Below, in pieces: positions 11,553 to 19,521 of a stretch of DNA of 64,000 bases. A model generated the notes under the pieces. That model had not been told where the DNA came from, ran no database searches, and saw only the letters and a list, made by a program, of their open reading frames with translations. The first letter of the stretch is position 1. The number at the start of each line of letters is the position of its first letter. Where the stretch lies: positions 1-64,000 of the forward strand of contig JAILAT010000035.1 in assembly GCA_024681475.1 (NCBI GenBank), in the 5' to 3' direction. The position numbers were made by a program, and so were the translations under genes. This DNA is from Bacteroidales bacterium (GTDB taxonomy: Bacteria; Bacteroidota; Bacteroidia; Bacteroidales; P3).

Positions 11553-13469
11553 ATGATAGTTTGCATTGCCGAGAAGCCGAGCGTGGCGCGAGACATCGCC
11601 AAGATCCTGGGAGCCAACACTTCCAAGGAGGGCTACATGGAGGGCAACGGCTACCAGGTCACCTGGACCTATGGCCATCTGTGCACCCTCAAGGAGCCTG
11701 CCGACTACAGCGTGTGGTGGAAGAACTGGGAAATGGAGCAGCTGCCCATGATTCCCGACCGTTTCGGCATCAAACTTATCAGCAACGCCACCTACGAGAA
11801 GCAATTCCACATCATCGAAAAGCTCTTTCTGGCTGCCGACAGCATCGTCAACTGTGGCGATGCCGGCCAAGAGGGCGAGCTCATCCAGCGCTGGGTGCTG
11901 CAAAAGACTGGCGCGCGCTGTCCCGTGCAGCGTCTCTGGATATCGTCGCTGACCGAGGAGTCGATCCGCGAAGGCTTCAAGAACCTCAAGCCACAGGAGG
12001 AATACCTGTCGCTCTACCAGGCAGGTCTATGCCGCGCCATCGGCGACTGGCTGTTGGGAATGAACGCAACACGACTCTACACACTGAAATACAGAACAGA
12101 ACGTGGCCAGGTGCTCAGCATTGGACGCGTGCAGACCCCCACCTTGGCGCTCATCGTCAGCCGCCAGCTGGAGATTCAGAATTTCAAGCCCGAACAATAC
12201 TGGGTGCTCTCCACCGTGTACCGCGACACCCTCTTCACACTGCAACAGAATGAGAACGAGGATGATGACAGCGACGACGGCACCGCCAAAAAGAAAGGCG
12301 CCAAAGGACGCATCACCAATGAAGAAGAGGGGCGCCGCGCCTTGCAGAGCATCGAAGGACAAGACTTTGAAATCACCGGCATCGCCAAGAAAGGGAGCGA
12401 CGAAGCGCCACCACGGCTCTTCGACCTCACCAGCCTCCAAGTGGAATGCAACAAGAAATTCAGTTTCTCGGCCGACGAGACGTTGAAATACATACAGAGC
12501 CTCTACGAAAAGAAGCTGACCACCTATCCTCGCGTCGACACCACCTATTTGAGCGACGACATCTACCCCAAATGCCCCTCCATCCTGCAGGGCCTCCTTC
12601 CCTACGCCTCGCTGACACAGCCGCTGCTGCAAAGCAAACTGCCCAAAAGCAAGAAGGTGTTCGACAGCAGCAAAGTCACCGACCACCATGCCATCATACC
12701 CACTGGCGTTAACCCGAGCAACGGCGACTTGACTCTCAACGAGAAAAAAGTCTTCGACCTGGTGGCACGCCACTTCATCGCCGTCTTCTACCCTGCATGC
12801 AAAGTGTCGACCACCACGGTGACCGGCAAGGTGCAATGCAAGCCCGAGGAGAGCAAGAAGAAAGGCGAGAAGCTTACCTTCAAAGCCAATGGAAAACAGA
12901 TACTTGCTCCTGGCTGGAGGGTCTGCTTCGGACGCTGGGTGGAAGAGAACGGCAGCTGGCATCAGGAGAAGAAAAACACCCCCATAGCCAGCGACGACGG
13001 CGAGGAGAAGAAAGAGGACGACAAAATGTTGCCAGCCTTCACCAAAGGCGAAAGCGGCCCCCACACCCCTACCCTTACGGAAAAATGGACCACGCCGCCA
13101 AAGCCCTACACCGAAGCCACCCTGCTACGCGCCATGGAGACAGCAGGCCGCTTTGTGGACAACGACGAGCTTCGCGACGCGCTGAAAGAGAACGGCATAG
13201 GCCGTCCCTCGACACGTGCTGCCATCATCGAGACCCTTTTCAAGCGTGGCTACATCCGCAAGGTGCGAAAAAGCCTTGCCGCCACCGAGACGGGAGTCAA
13301 CCTCATCGCTCTCATACAAAACGAACTGCTGAAAAGTGCCGAACTCACTGGCCAGTGGGAGAAAAAATTACGCGAGATAGAGGCACACCAATACGACCCT
13401 CAGCAGTTCCTTGCCGAGCTGAAGCAGATGGTCACCGACATCGTGTTCCAGGTGCGCGGAAATAAATGA
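11553..13469 (+). CDS. topB: DNA topoisomerase III
   Basis: Type IA topoisomerase relaxing and decatenating DNA, 638 residues. It begins with the Toprim motif MIVCIAEKPSVARDIAKILG and has the acidic DAGQEGELIQRW triad (about 108-119). The active-site Tyr is Y325 in TTYPRVDTTYL. GRPSTRAAIIETLFKRGYI is the usual late motif. There are no C-terminal zinc ribbons; the protein ends soon after the core. A charged low-complexity insert (about 240-260, rich in D, E and K) is notable. The upstream spacer of 112 bases to yggS is AT-rich. It converges on prmA with 17 bases between the stops. Confidence 0.96.
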   Translation: MIVCIAEKPSVARDIAKILGANTSKEGYMEGNGYQVTWTYGHLCTLKEPADYSVWWKNWEMEQLPMIPDRFGIKLISNATYEKQFHIIEKLFLAADSIVNCGDAGQEGELIQRWVLQKTGARCPVQRLWISSLTEESIREGFKNLKPQEEYLSLYQAGLCRAIGDWLLGMNATRLYTLKYRTERGQVLSIGRVQTPTLALIVSRQLEIQNFKPEQYWVLSTVYRDTLFTLQQNENEDDDSDDGTAKKKGAKGRITNEEEGRRALQSIEGQDFEITGIAKKGSDEAPPRLFDLTSLQVECNKKFSFSADETLKYIQSLYEKKLTTYPRVDTTYLSDDIYPKCPSILQGLLPYASLTQPLLQSKLPKSKKVFDSSKVTDHHAIIPTGVNPSNGDLTLNEKKVFDLVARHFIAVFYPACKVSTTTVTGKVQCKPEESKKKGEKLTFKANGKQILAPGWRVCFGRWVEENGSWHQEKKNTPIASDDGEEKKEDDKMLPAFTKGESGPHTPTLTEKWTTPPKPYTEATLLRAMETAGRFVDNDELRDALKENGIGRPSTRAAIIETLFKRGYIRKVRKSLAATETGVNLIALIQNELLKSAELTGQWEKKLREIEAHQYDPQQFLAELKQMVTDIVFQVRGNK

Positions 13470-13486
13470 AAACCTTATCCTACCGT

Positions 13487-14329
13487 TCAGCCGCGAAATT
13501 CTATCGCGGCCCAGTTGTCGCGCGATTGCTGACTCATTAACCTCATGCCCATAGGCTCTGCAGCAGCGACAAGTGCGGAGATGTCTTCGACATAGAAACC
13601 GCTGAGCAGCAGCGTGCCGCCCGACCTCAACACCTCGCGGTAGGTAGCCATATCGTGGAGCAGGATATTGCGGTTGATGTTGGCCAAAATAATGTCGTAG
13701 GGTTCGCCTCCGTCGAGCAGCGTGGCATCGCCCAAGGAAACATTGATGTCTACATTATTCAGACGAATGTTTTCCAACGCATTACGGTATGCCCACTCGT
13801 CGATGTCGATAGCGTCGACGGGAACTGCACCTCGCAGGGCGGCGAAAATGGCCAATATGGCCGTCCCACAGCCCATGTCGAGCAGGCGCTTACCTGCAAT
13901 ATCCATACCATTCAAGTAACTGAGCATGAGATATGTAGTAGGATGGTTGGCAGAGCCGAACGACATCTTGGCGTCGATGACGATATCGTAGGGCAGATCG
14001 TCGCGGCGTGGGTGGTGAGGAGCACGCACCTGACAGAAATCGCCCACCACAACAGGCCGTCGGTCACGCTCCCAGGCGGCATTATAGTTGATGTCGGGCA
14101 TGGCCTCCACATGATAATCCACCCGAAGCGCGGGGTCCATGGCGCGCACTTCGTCGAGAGCCTGCTGCAGAAAAGCGCTGTCGTAGAGGTGCGTAGGCAC
14201 AAAAGCATTGAGGCCCTCGTCGGTCTCCTCGAAGCTGTCATAAGGGCCCTCATCGCCAAGGGCATAAAGTAGGATGTCGCGATACGGCTCTGTAGCAGAA
14301 AGGGTTATGGATACCTGTGTATATTGCAT
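13487..14329 (-). CDS. prmA: Ribosomal protein L11 methyltransferase
   Basis: SAM-dependent lysine methyltransferase acting on ribosomal protein L11, 280 residues. The N-terminal substrate-binding part (QVSITLSATEPYRDILLYAL) leads to the catalytic Rossmann domain with AKMSFGSANHPTTYLMLSYL (the family's FGTGxHxTT equivalent), RLLDMGCGTAILAIFAALRG and a post-I acidic AIDIDEWAYRNALENI. DIILANINRNILL matches the family's substrate-proximal loop. It is the last of five minus-strand genes from ruvC, 36 bases after truA. Confidence 0.92.
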   Translation of the reverse strand: MQYTQVSITLSATEPYRDILLYALGDEGPYDSFEETDEGLNAFVPTHLYDSAFLQQALDEVRAMDPALRVDYHVEAMPDINYNAAWERDRRPVVVGDFCQVRAPHHPRRDDLPYDIVIDAKMSFGSANHPTTYLMLSYLNGMDIAGKRLLDMGCGTAILAIFAALRGAVPVDAIDIDEWAYRNALENIRLNNVDINVSLGDATLLDGGEPYDIILANINRNILLHDMATYREVLRSGGTLLLSGFYVEDISALVAAAEPMGMRLMSQQSRDNWAAIEFRG

Positions 14330-14365
14330 GGTGCTATTAATTAGATAATAATCAGAAGGTTCCGA

Positions 14366-15166
14366 CTATTCACTTTCCTTCGTATTATTGTTTTTGGGGT
14401 TGTCTTTCTTCTCCTCTTCAACGTTCCACTGCTGCCAAGGGTATTCCACATGGGTCAGGAACAGGCCTTGCGGCGGCATGGAGACTCCGGCGGCACGACG
14501 GTCCTTGCGCTCGACGATGGCACGGAGTCCATCGAGCGAGAGTTTGCCACGCCCCACATCGAGCAGGGTGCCTGTCACGCTGCGCACCATGTTGCGCAAA
14601 AAGCGGTTTGCCGTGATGGTAAACACCAGCTCGTCGCCCTCAATGTCCCAGTGTGCCTCGCTGAGATGGCAGATATTGGTCTTGGTGTCGGTGTGCACCT
14701 TGGCAAAGGAGGTGAAATCCTCATATTCCATCAACACCTTGGCGCCCAGGTTCATAGCTTCGACATCAGGATTGAAATAGATGCGACTGTAGAGTCCTTG
14801 GCGGAACGGCAGCCTCTTGTTGGAGACATGATACTGATAGGTGCGTGCGGTGGCCGAGAAACGGGCATGGAAGTCGGAAGGCACAGCACGCAAGTCGAAA
14901 ATGGCGATATCGGGAGGCAGATAGCTGTTGAGTTTGAAAACCAGGTTGTCGGGCAGCGCCTCCTCGAGGTCAAAGTGGGCATAGAAGTCGGAGGCATGCA
15001 CCCCCGTATCAGTACGGCCACAGCCGACAATGGCTATAGGTCTGCGCACCAGCGTGCTCAGCGCCTGCTCCAAGGTCTGCTGCACTGTGGGCAACTCGGG
15101 CTGCGTCTGCCAGCCACAGTAGTTGGCGCCATGGTATGCCAGATGTATTGCGTAGCGTGTCATCAT
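14366..15166 (-). CDS. truA: tRNA pseudouridine(38-40) synthase
   Basis: Converts U38-U40 of tRNA anticodon arms to pseudouridine. The 266-residue enzyme has the TruA start YAIHLAYHGANYCGWQTQP, catalytic Asp in VGCGRTDTGVHASDFYAHFD, and the late block FRNMVRSVTGT-type (here RFLRNMVRSVTGTLLDVGRG) with APPQGLFL-type SMPPQGLFLTHVEYP. Two adjacent Met codons (15166 and 15163) are equally possible starts. A charged C-terminal tail (about 20 residues, EEEKKDNPKNN) is added compared with E. coli. Confidence 0.96.
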   Translation of the reverse strand: MMTRYAIHLAYHGANYCGWQTQPELPTVQQTLEQALSTLVRRPIAIVGCGRTDTGVHASDFYAHFDLEEALPDNLVFKLNSYLPPDIAIFDLRAVPSDFHARFSATARTYQYHVSNKRLPFRQGLYSRIYFNPDVEAMNLGAKVLMEYEDFTSFAKVHTDTKTNICHLSEAHWDIEGDELVFTITANRFLRNMVRSVTGTLLDVGRGKLSLDGLRAIVERKDRRAAGVSMPPQGLFLTHVEYPWQQWNVEEEKKDNPKNNNTKESE

Positions 15167-15196
15167 TCAAAACAGTATCATCGCCAGCCAGTCAGG

Positions 15197-16453
15197 TTAC
15201 TCCGAATAGTTATCCTCCACCGCCGGGATGGGCAGCACCAGTTTCCGCAGCTCTTCGACGACCAGCATCTGATAGGCGTTCTGCGACGTATCGGAGAAGA
15301 GTTCCTTATTGGTATTGTAATTCTCTTGCTGATAGGTCGTTGCACGGTCGAACAGGGTATTGGAGACATCCACTTTGAGGTCGTGGAGCGTCAGTTTTCC
15401 TTCCTCGTAGCGGGCACGGGCCTTGTCGGAGAGATAGGGAGACACCTTGTTGAAGTATTGGGGCTCCAGCTGGTGGCTCACTGTATCGTAGTGCTTGTCG
15501 AGCTCGGGCAGGTTCACCCAGTTGGTGATGGTGGTTTCCATCAGCTTCACCTGGGTGTGCTTCTTGTCGGTGTAGTAGCCCAGATATGCATGGCATGGCT
15601 CCACGAAGATGATGGGCGAAAGCCCCACCTTGCGCATGATGGAGGAGAAAAAGACGCAAGCATCGATACAGTTGGCCTGTCGGTTGCGATACACTTCGTC
15701 GAAAAATCTGATATACTGCGAGTTGGCCTTGCGTGAGGAGTTGGAGGTGCAGCTGATGGAGGAATAGGTGATGCCACGGTTGAGTGCGTAGAACCAGATG
15801 GCGCGCATCTGGTGCTCAACGGTAGTGGCATTCTTGGTACCGTTAAAGGTGTTGACGACACCCTGGTCGAGCATCTCGCCGAGCATGTTGTCGATCATCG
15901 GATGGTCTTCATTGACATAGGCTGCGAAAAGCCAGCGATAGTCGCGGTAATGGTTGCCGGCGCCGATGATGGAGAGCAGGCACTCGTTCACCGAGCGATA
16001 GTTCAGGCGGATGTTCTTCACGTCGACCTCCTCGTCGTTGATGAAGCAGGTGAAAGTCATGTCGATAGTGCCCTGACGGCGCAGCTTGTAGAGCGTCTCA
16101 TATTTCCATTTGATGACGGGGTTAAAAGTGTATGTGACACCTTTCTTGGGCAAGGTTTCTTGGGTGATGCTCACATAGTTGAGCGCGGTGGAGTCGATAA
16201 CGACGCGGAGCACCGCGTTGTTGCTCGGCGCCGTGACGCTGACCGAGAAGAGCTGCGGGATGTCGCTGTTCTGGTAGTTGGCCATAGCCAGCACCAGCGA
16301 TGTGTAGAGCACATTGTCGAAGTCGGCGTCATAGCTGGCGTTGAAGGCCACCGTGGCGGGATCGATGGTATGCTTGCTTTGCGGTGTCAGGCAGGCCGCG
16401 AAAAAGAGGCCTGCGGTGCAGAGTAACAATTGTGCTATTCGTCTCATTTTCAT
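15197..16453 (-). CDS. Transglutaminase-like lipoprotein
   Basis: Predicted lipoprotein of 418 residues: RRIAQLLLCTAGLFFAAC is a signal with lipobox Cys. The N-terminal half has beta-rich sequence of unknown family. The second half has a transglutaminase/protease-like core: RQANCIDACVFFSSIMRKVG supplies a candidate catalytic Cys, and about 25 residues on PCHAYLGYY supplies a His, followed by acidic residues. A direct role in crosslinking or proteolysis is inferred from this layout only. It starts six bases after the NSS transporter gene, so they are likely coexpressed. The start may be 16453 or the Met two codons later. Confidence 0.65.
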   Translation of the reverse strand: MKMRRIAQLLLCTAGLFFAACLTPQSKHTIDPATVAFNASYDADFDNVLYTSLVLAMANYQNSDIPQLFSVSVTAPSNNAVLRVVIDSTALNYVSITQETLPKKGVTYTFNPVIKWKYETLYKLRRQGTIDMTFTCFINDEEVDVKNIRLNYRSVNECLLSIIGAGNHYRDYRWLFAAYVNEDHPMIDNMLGEMLDQGVVNTFNGTKNATTVEHQMRAIWFYALNRGITYSSISCTSNSSRKANSQYIRFFDEVYRNRQANCIDACVFFSSIMRKVGLSPIIFVEPCHAYLGYYTDKKHTQVKLMETTITNWVNLPELDKHYDTVSHQLEPQYFNKVSPYLSDKARARYEEGKLTLHDLKVDVSNTLFDRATTYQQENYNTNKELFSDTSQNAYQMLVVEELRKLVLPIPAVEDNYSE

Positions 16454-16459
16454 GAAGAA

Positions 16460-17818
16460 TTATTTGATGTAGCCCATCATTCCCAGTATCAGCACCAGCA
16501 GCAGCGCCACGGGTGCCACCCAGCGCACCAGGACTTTGTAGTACACACCGAACCAGCCTATCTTCAGCTTGCCGTGGTTCGAAAGCTCGTCGACGATGTC
16601 CTCTTTCTTCATGAACCATCCGAAGAATAGCACCGTCAGCAGGGCACACACGGGCGGCAGCACGGTGGCTGTCAGGTAGTCCATCCAGTCAAAGAAGGTC
16701 CTGTCGGCGGCAGTCTCAGGAGTCTCGCCAGTGAACGTGATGGCCACGGCGGCAGCCAGCGCACCTTCCAGCACGGCCACCAGCACGGCGGCAGGCACAC
16801 GTTTCATGCCACAGTCGCAGAGGAATGCCGTCAGGGTCTCGTGTAGCGAGATGGCCGACGTCAGCGCCGCCAGCGACAGCAGCAGGAAGAACAGCATCGC
16901 AAAGAGCCGCGTACCAAAGCCGAACGAGTGGAACACCTCAGGCAGCACCACATAGACCAGGCCGGCACCCTTGTCGGGCTCGAGCCCGCACGAGAAGACG
17001 GCCGGGAAGATGGCTATGCCGGCCAGCACGGCGATGGCCACATCGCACACAGTAATCCATACGCATGACTTCAATATATTATCTTTTTCAGGTATATACG
17101 ATCCATACACCACCATCGTGCCCATGCCCACCGAGAGCGAGAAGAGCGACTGTCCCAGCGCCGCCAGCACTCCCTGGGGACCCAGCTTGCCGAAATCGGG
17201 ATGGAACAGATAGTCCAATCCCTTGATGGCACCCGGCAGCGTCAGCGACCGCACACACAGCACCAACACCAGCACCAGCAGCAGGGGCATCAACAGCTTC
17301 GAGATGCTCTCTATGCCGTTCTTCACCCCACAGAGGATCACAACAAGACCCAACAGCAGGAATATCAGCATGAAAATCACCGGCCTCATCGAGTCGGCGG
17401 CAAAGCCTGTGAAGTGGGTATCGAAGCCTCCGCTGTCGCCAAACAGGCTACCCGTCAGCGACTCCCAGAAGTAGTTCAACGTCCATCCCGAGATGACAAG
17501 GTAGATGCTGAGTATCATAAAGCAGGTGACGATGCCCACCACGCCTATCAGCTTCCACCCGTTTCCGCCGCCGCGCAACGCGGGATAAGCCTTCACCGGC
17601 GCCCGACGCGTACGACGGCCTATACTGAACTCGCACATCAGCAGCGTCATGCCGATAAAGAAGACGAAGATCAGATACACCAGCAGGAAAGCCCCGCCGC
17701 CATACTGGCCACAGATGTAGGGAAAACGCCAGATGTTGCCCAAGCCCACGGCAGAACCTGCTGCTGCCATCACCACTCCGAAGGAGTTGCTGAAACCATT
17801 GTGTTGTGCTTTAGCCAT
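16460..17818 (-). CDS. Sodium-dependent NSS/SLC6-type transporter
   Basis: Inner-membrane symporter of 452 residues with about 11-12 membrane helices. The diagnostic first helix AAAGSAVGLGNIWRFPYICG, followed by GGGAFLLVYLI, matches LeuT-fold neurotransmitter:sodium symporters. LSVGMGTMVVYGSYIPEKDN in helix 6-7 carries sodium- and substrate-site residues. Known bacterial members import amino acids such as leucine, tryptophan or tyrosine; the substrate here is not evident. It is preceded by ruvC (40 bases) and followed closely by the transglutaminase-like gene. Confidence 0.94.
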   Translation of the reverse strand: MAKAQHNGFSNSFGVVMAAAGSAVGLGNIWRFPYICGQYGGGAFLLVYLIFVFFIGMTLLMCEFSIGRRTRRAPVKAYPALRGGGNGWKLIGVVGIVTCFMILSIYLVISGWTLNYFWESLTGSLFGDSGGFDTHFTGFAADSMRPVIFMLIFLLLGLVVILCGVKNGIESISKLLMPLLLVLVLVLCVRSLTLPGAIKGLDYLFHPDFGKLGPQGVLAALGQSLFSLSVGMGTMVVYGSYIPEKDNILKSCVWITVCDVAIAVLAGIAIFPAVFSCGLEPDKGAGLVYVVLPEVFHSFGFGTRLFAMLFFLLLSLAALTSAISLHETLTAFLCDCGMKRVPAAVLVAVLEGALAAAVAITFTGETPETAADRTFFDWMDYLTATVLPPVCALLTVLFFGWFMKKEDIVDELSNHGKLKIGWFGVYYKVLVRWVAPVALLLVLILGMMGYIK

Positions 17819-17858
17819 AAATCGAAATATTATCTATATTATTCTATTTTTCAAATCA

Positions 17859-18467
17859 TTATCTCACCACTTGGTCGGGATTGCTATCCACGAAGGCGGC
17901 CCATGCCTTGCGCGCCGGCGTCCTCCGTCGCGGCTTCTTGGCCTTCAGCTCGCTGCGCAGCTCCGCCAGAGGCCCCATGCGCTCCACATAGCAGGTGTAG
18001 GCCACAGCCAGCGCGTCGGTGGCATCCAGATACTGCGGTTCGCCAGGAAAACTGAGCACCCTGCGCAACATCTCGGCCACCTGCTCCTTGCCAGCATTGC
18101 CATTGCCTGTCACTGTCTGCTTGATGGTGGCAGGCTCATACTCAGTGAACGAAAGGTCACGGCTCATGGCAGCGGCGATGGCCACACCCTGCGCACGCCC
18201 CAACTTCAGCATCGACTGCACGTTCTTGCCATAAAAGGGCGCCTCGATGGCCAGATGGTCGGGATGGAAAGTGTCGATAATGCGTACCGTGGAGTCGAAA
18301 ATCTTCCGTATGCGAAGGTTGTAATCGGCTATCTTTTTCAAGTACAGCACATCCATCACAACCACGCGCGGCTTGTTGTCCACCACCTCCAAGATGCTGT
18401 AGCCCAATATCTGCGTGCCGGGGTCTATGCCCAAAATAACTTTCTCTATGCCAGCGGTCTCGCTCAT
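17859..18467 (-). CDS. ruvC: Crossover junction endodeoxyribonuclease RuvC
   Basis: Holliday-junction resolvase of 202 residues. The catalytic acidic residues are visible: Asp15 in ILGIDPGTQILGY, Glu in LAIEAPFYGKNVQS, and the Asp pair in YLDATDALAVAYT. The start at 18467 (MSETAGIEK) is chosen because it begins the family homology; the open frame continues 48 codons upstream through a promoter-like AT-rich stretch. The C-terminus has a short basic extension (KKPRRRTPARK). ruvA and ruvB are not adjacent. Confidence 0.96.
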   Translation of the reverse strand: MSETAGIEKVILGIDPGTQILGYSILEVVDNKPRVVVMDVLYLKKIADYNLRIRKIFDSTVRIIDTFHPDHLAIEAPFYGKNVQSMLKLGRAQGVAIAAAMSRDLSFTEYEPATIKQTVTGNGNAGKEQVAEMLRRVLSFPGEPQYLDATDALAVAYTCYVERMGPLAELRSELKAKKPRRRTPARKAWAAFVDSNPDQVVR

Positions 18468-18490
18468 CGTCACACATAGTAAATGATTTG

Positions 18491-18498
18491 CAAAAATA
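18491..18498 (-). promoter_or_regulatory. -7 box for ruvC
   Basis: On the minus strand this reads TATTTTTG, a perfect TAnnTTTG match 24 bases before the ruvC ATG. No convincing TTTG -33 box at 19-20 bases. It forms the left half of a divergent pair with 18551-18558. Confidence 0.5.
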
Positions 18499-18550
18499 CG
18501 AAAAAAAATGGCAACCGAAGAAAAAAAACAAGCATTTTGAAAAAAAGTCG

Positions 18551-18558
18551 TATCTTTG
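18551..18558 (+). promoter_or_regulatory. -7 box for kce
   Basis: TATCTTTG matches TAnnTTTG, about 97 bases before the kce ATG, leaving an untranslated leader of roughly 85-90 bases. Nothing resembling a known riboswitch was seen in the leader. Confidence 0.5.
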
Positions 18559-18654
18559 CAAGTTGCCACCATGGGGCCGTCACCTCGGTAGCGGCTCACT
18601 ATCAGTGGCATATAGTTATTATTTATGGATTAATCAATATTTAAAATATTCAAC

Positions 18655-19485
18655 ATGGAAAAACTGATCATCACCGCCGCCATCTGCGGCGCAGAAGTCA
18701 CCAAAGAGCAAAACCCCAATGTTCCTTACACCGTTGAGGAAATCGTCCGCGAGGCCAAGTCGGCTGTCGACGCCGGCGCCGCCATCGTCCACCTCCATGT
18801 CCGCGAGGACGACGGCACGCCCACCCAGAGCCACGTGCGTTTTCAGGAGTGCACCGAAGCCATCCTCAAAGCGTGCCCCAATGTCATCCTGATCCCCTCC
18901 ACGGGCGGCGCAGTAGGCATGACACCCGACGAGCGTCTGGACTCCACCAACACCACGCCGGTGCCCGAAATGGCTACCCTCGACTGCGGCACCTGCAACT
19001 TCGGCGACGACATTTTCGACAACACGATGCCTACGATGCGTGCCTTCGGCAAACGCATGATCGAGAAGGGCATCAAGCCTGAATACGAATGCTTTGAGAT
19101 GGGCCATCTCGACACCATCCTCACCATGGCCCGCAAGGGCGAGGTGCCTGGCACCCCCATGCAGTTCAACTTTGTGCTGGGCGTTCCTGGCTGCACCCCC
19201 GCCACTGTCGACAACTTGTGCTGGCTGGTGAAGAACATCCCCGCAGGCAGCACCTGGACGGCTACAGGCATCGGCCGTCACGCTTTCACGCTGGCGGCAC
19301 CGGCCATCGTCATGGGCGGCAATGTGCGCGTAGGCTTCGAGGACAACCTCTACCTCGAGCGCGGCGTGCTCGCCAAAAGCAACGGTGAGCTGGTCGACAA
19401 GGTGGTGCGCATGGCCAAACTCCTTGGCCGCCAAGTGGCTACCAGCGACGAGGCCCGCGAGATTCTCAGCCTGAAGAAAAGATAA
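18655..19485 (+). CDS. kce: 3-keto-5-aminohexanoate cleavage enzyme family (BKACE/DUF849)
   Basis: Zinc TIM-barrel enzyme of 276 residues. Family members condense a beta-keto acid with acetyl-CoA; Kce itself turns 3-keto-5-aminohexanoate plus acetyl-CoA into acetoacetate and 3-aminobutyryl-CoA in lysine fermentation. Visible residues: the zinc pair H46 and H48 in AAIVHLHVRED, the LIPSTGG loop, CFEMGHLDTI, and E229 in VRVGFEDNLYL, close to the expected Glu. The N-terminus LIITAAICGAEVTKE is family-typical. The usual partners (kamA, kamD/E, kdd, kal) are absent nearby, so lysine fermentation is inferred and another BKACE substrate is possible. Confidence 0.82.
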   Translation: MEKLIITAAICGAEVTKEQNPNVPYTVEEIVREAKSAVDAGAAIVHLHVREDDGTPTQSHVRFQECTEAILKACPNVILIPSTGGAVGMTPDERLDSTNTTPVPEMATLDCGTCNFGDDIFDNTMPTMRAFGKRMIEKGIKPEYECFEMGHLDTILTMARKGEVPGTPMQFNFVLGVPGCTPATVDNLCWLVKNIPAGSTWTATGIGRHAFTLAAPAIVMGGNVRVGFEDNLYLERGVLAKSNGELVDKVVRMAKLLGRQVATSDEAREILSLKKR

Positions 19486-19521
19486 TTATTCACCCACGGT
19501 TTCATAGATACACTATCACCC

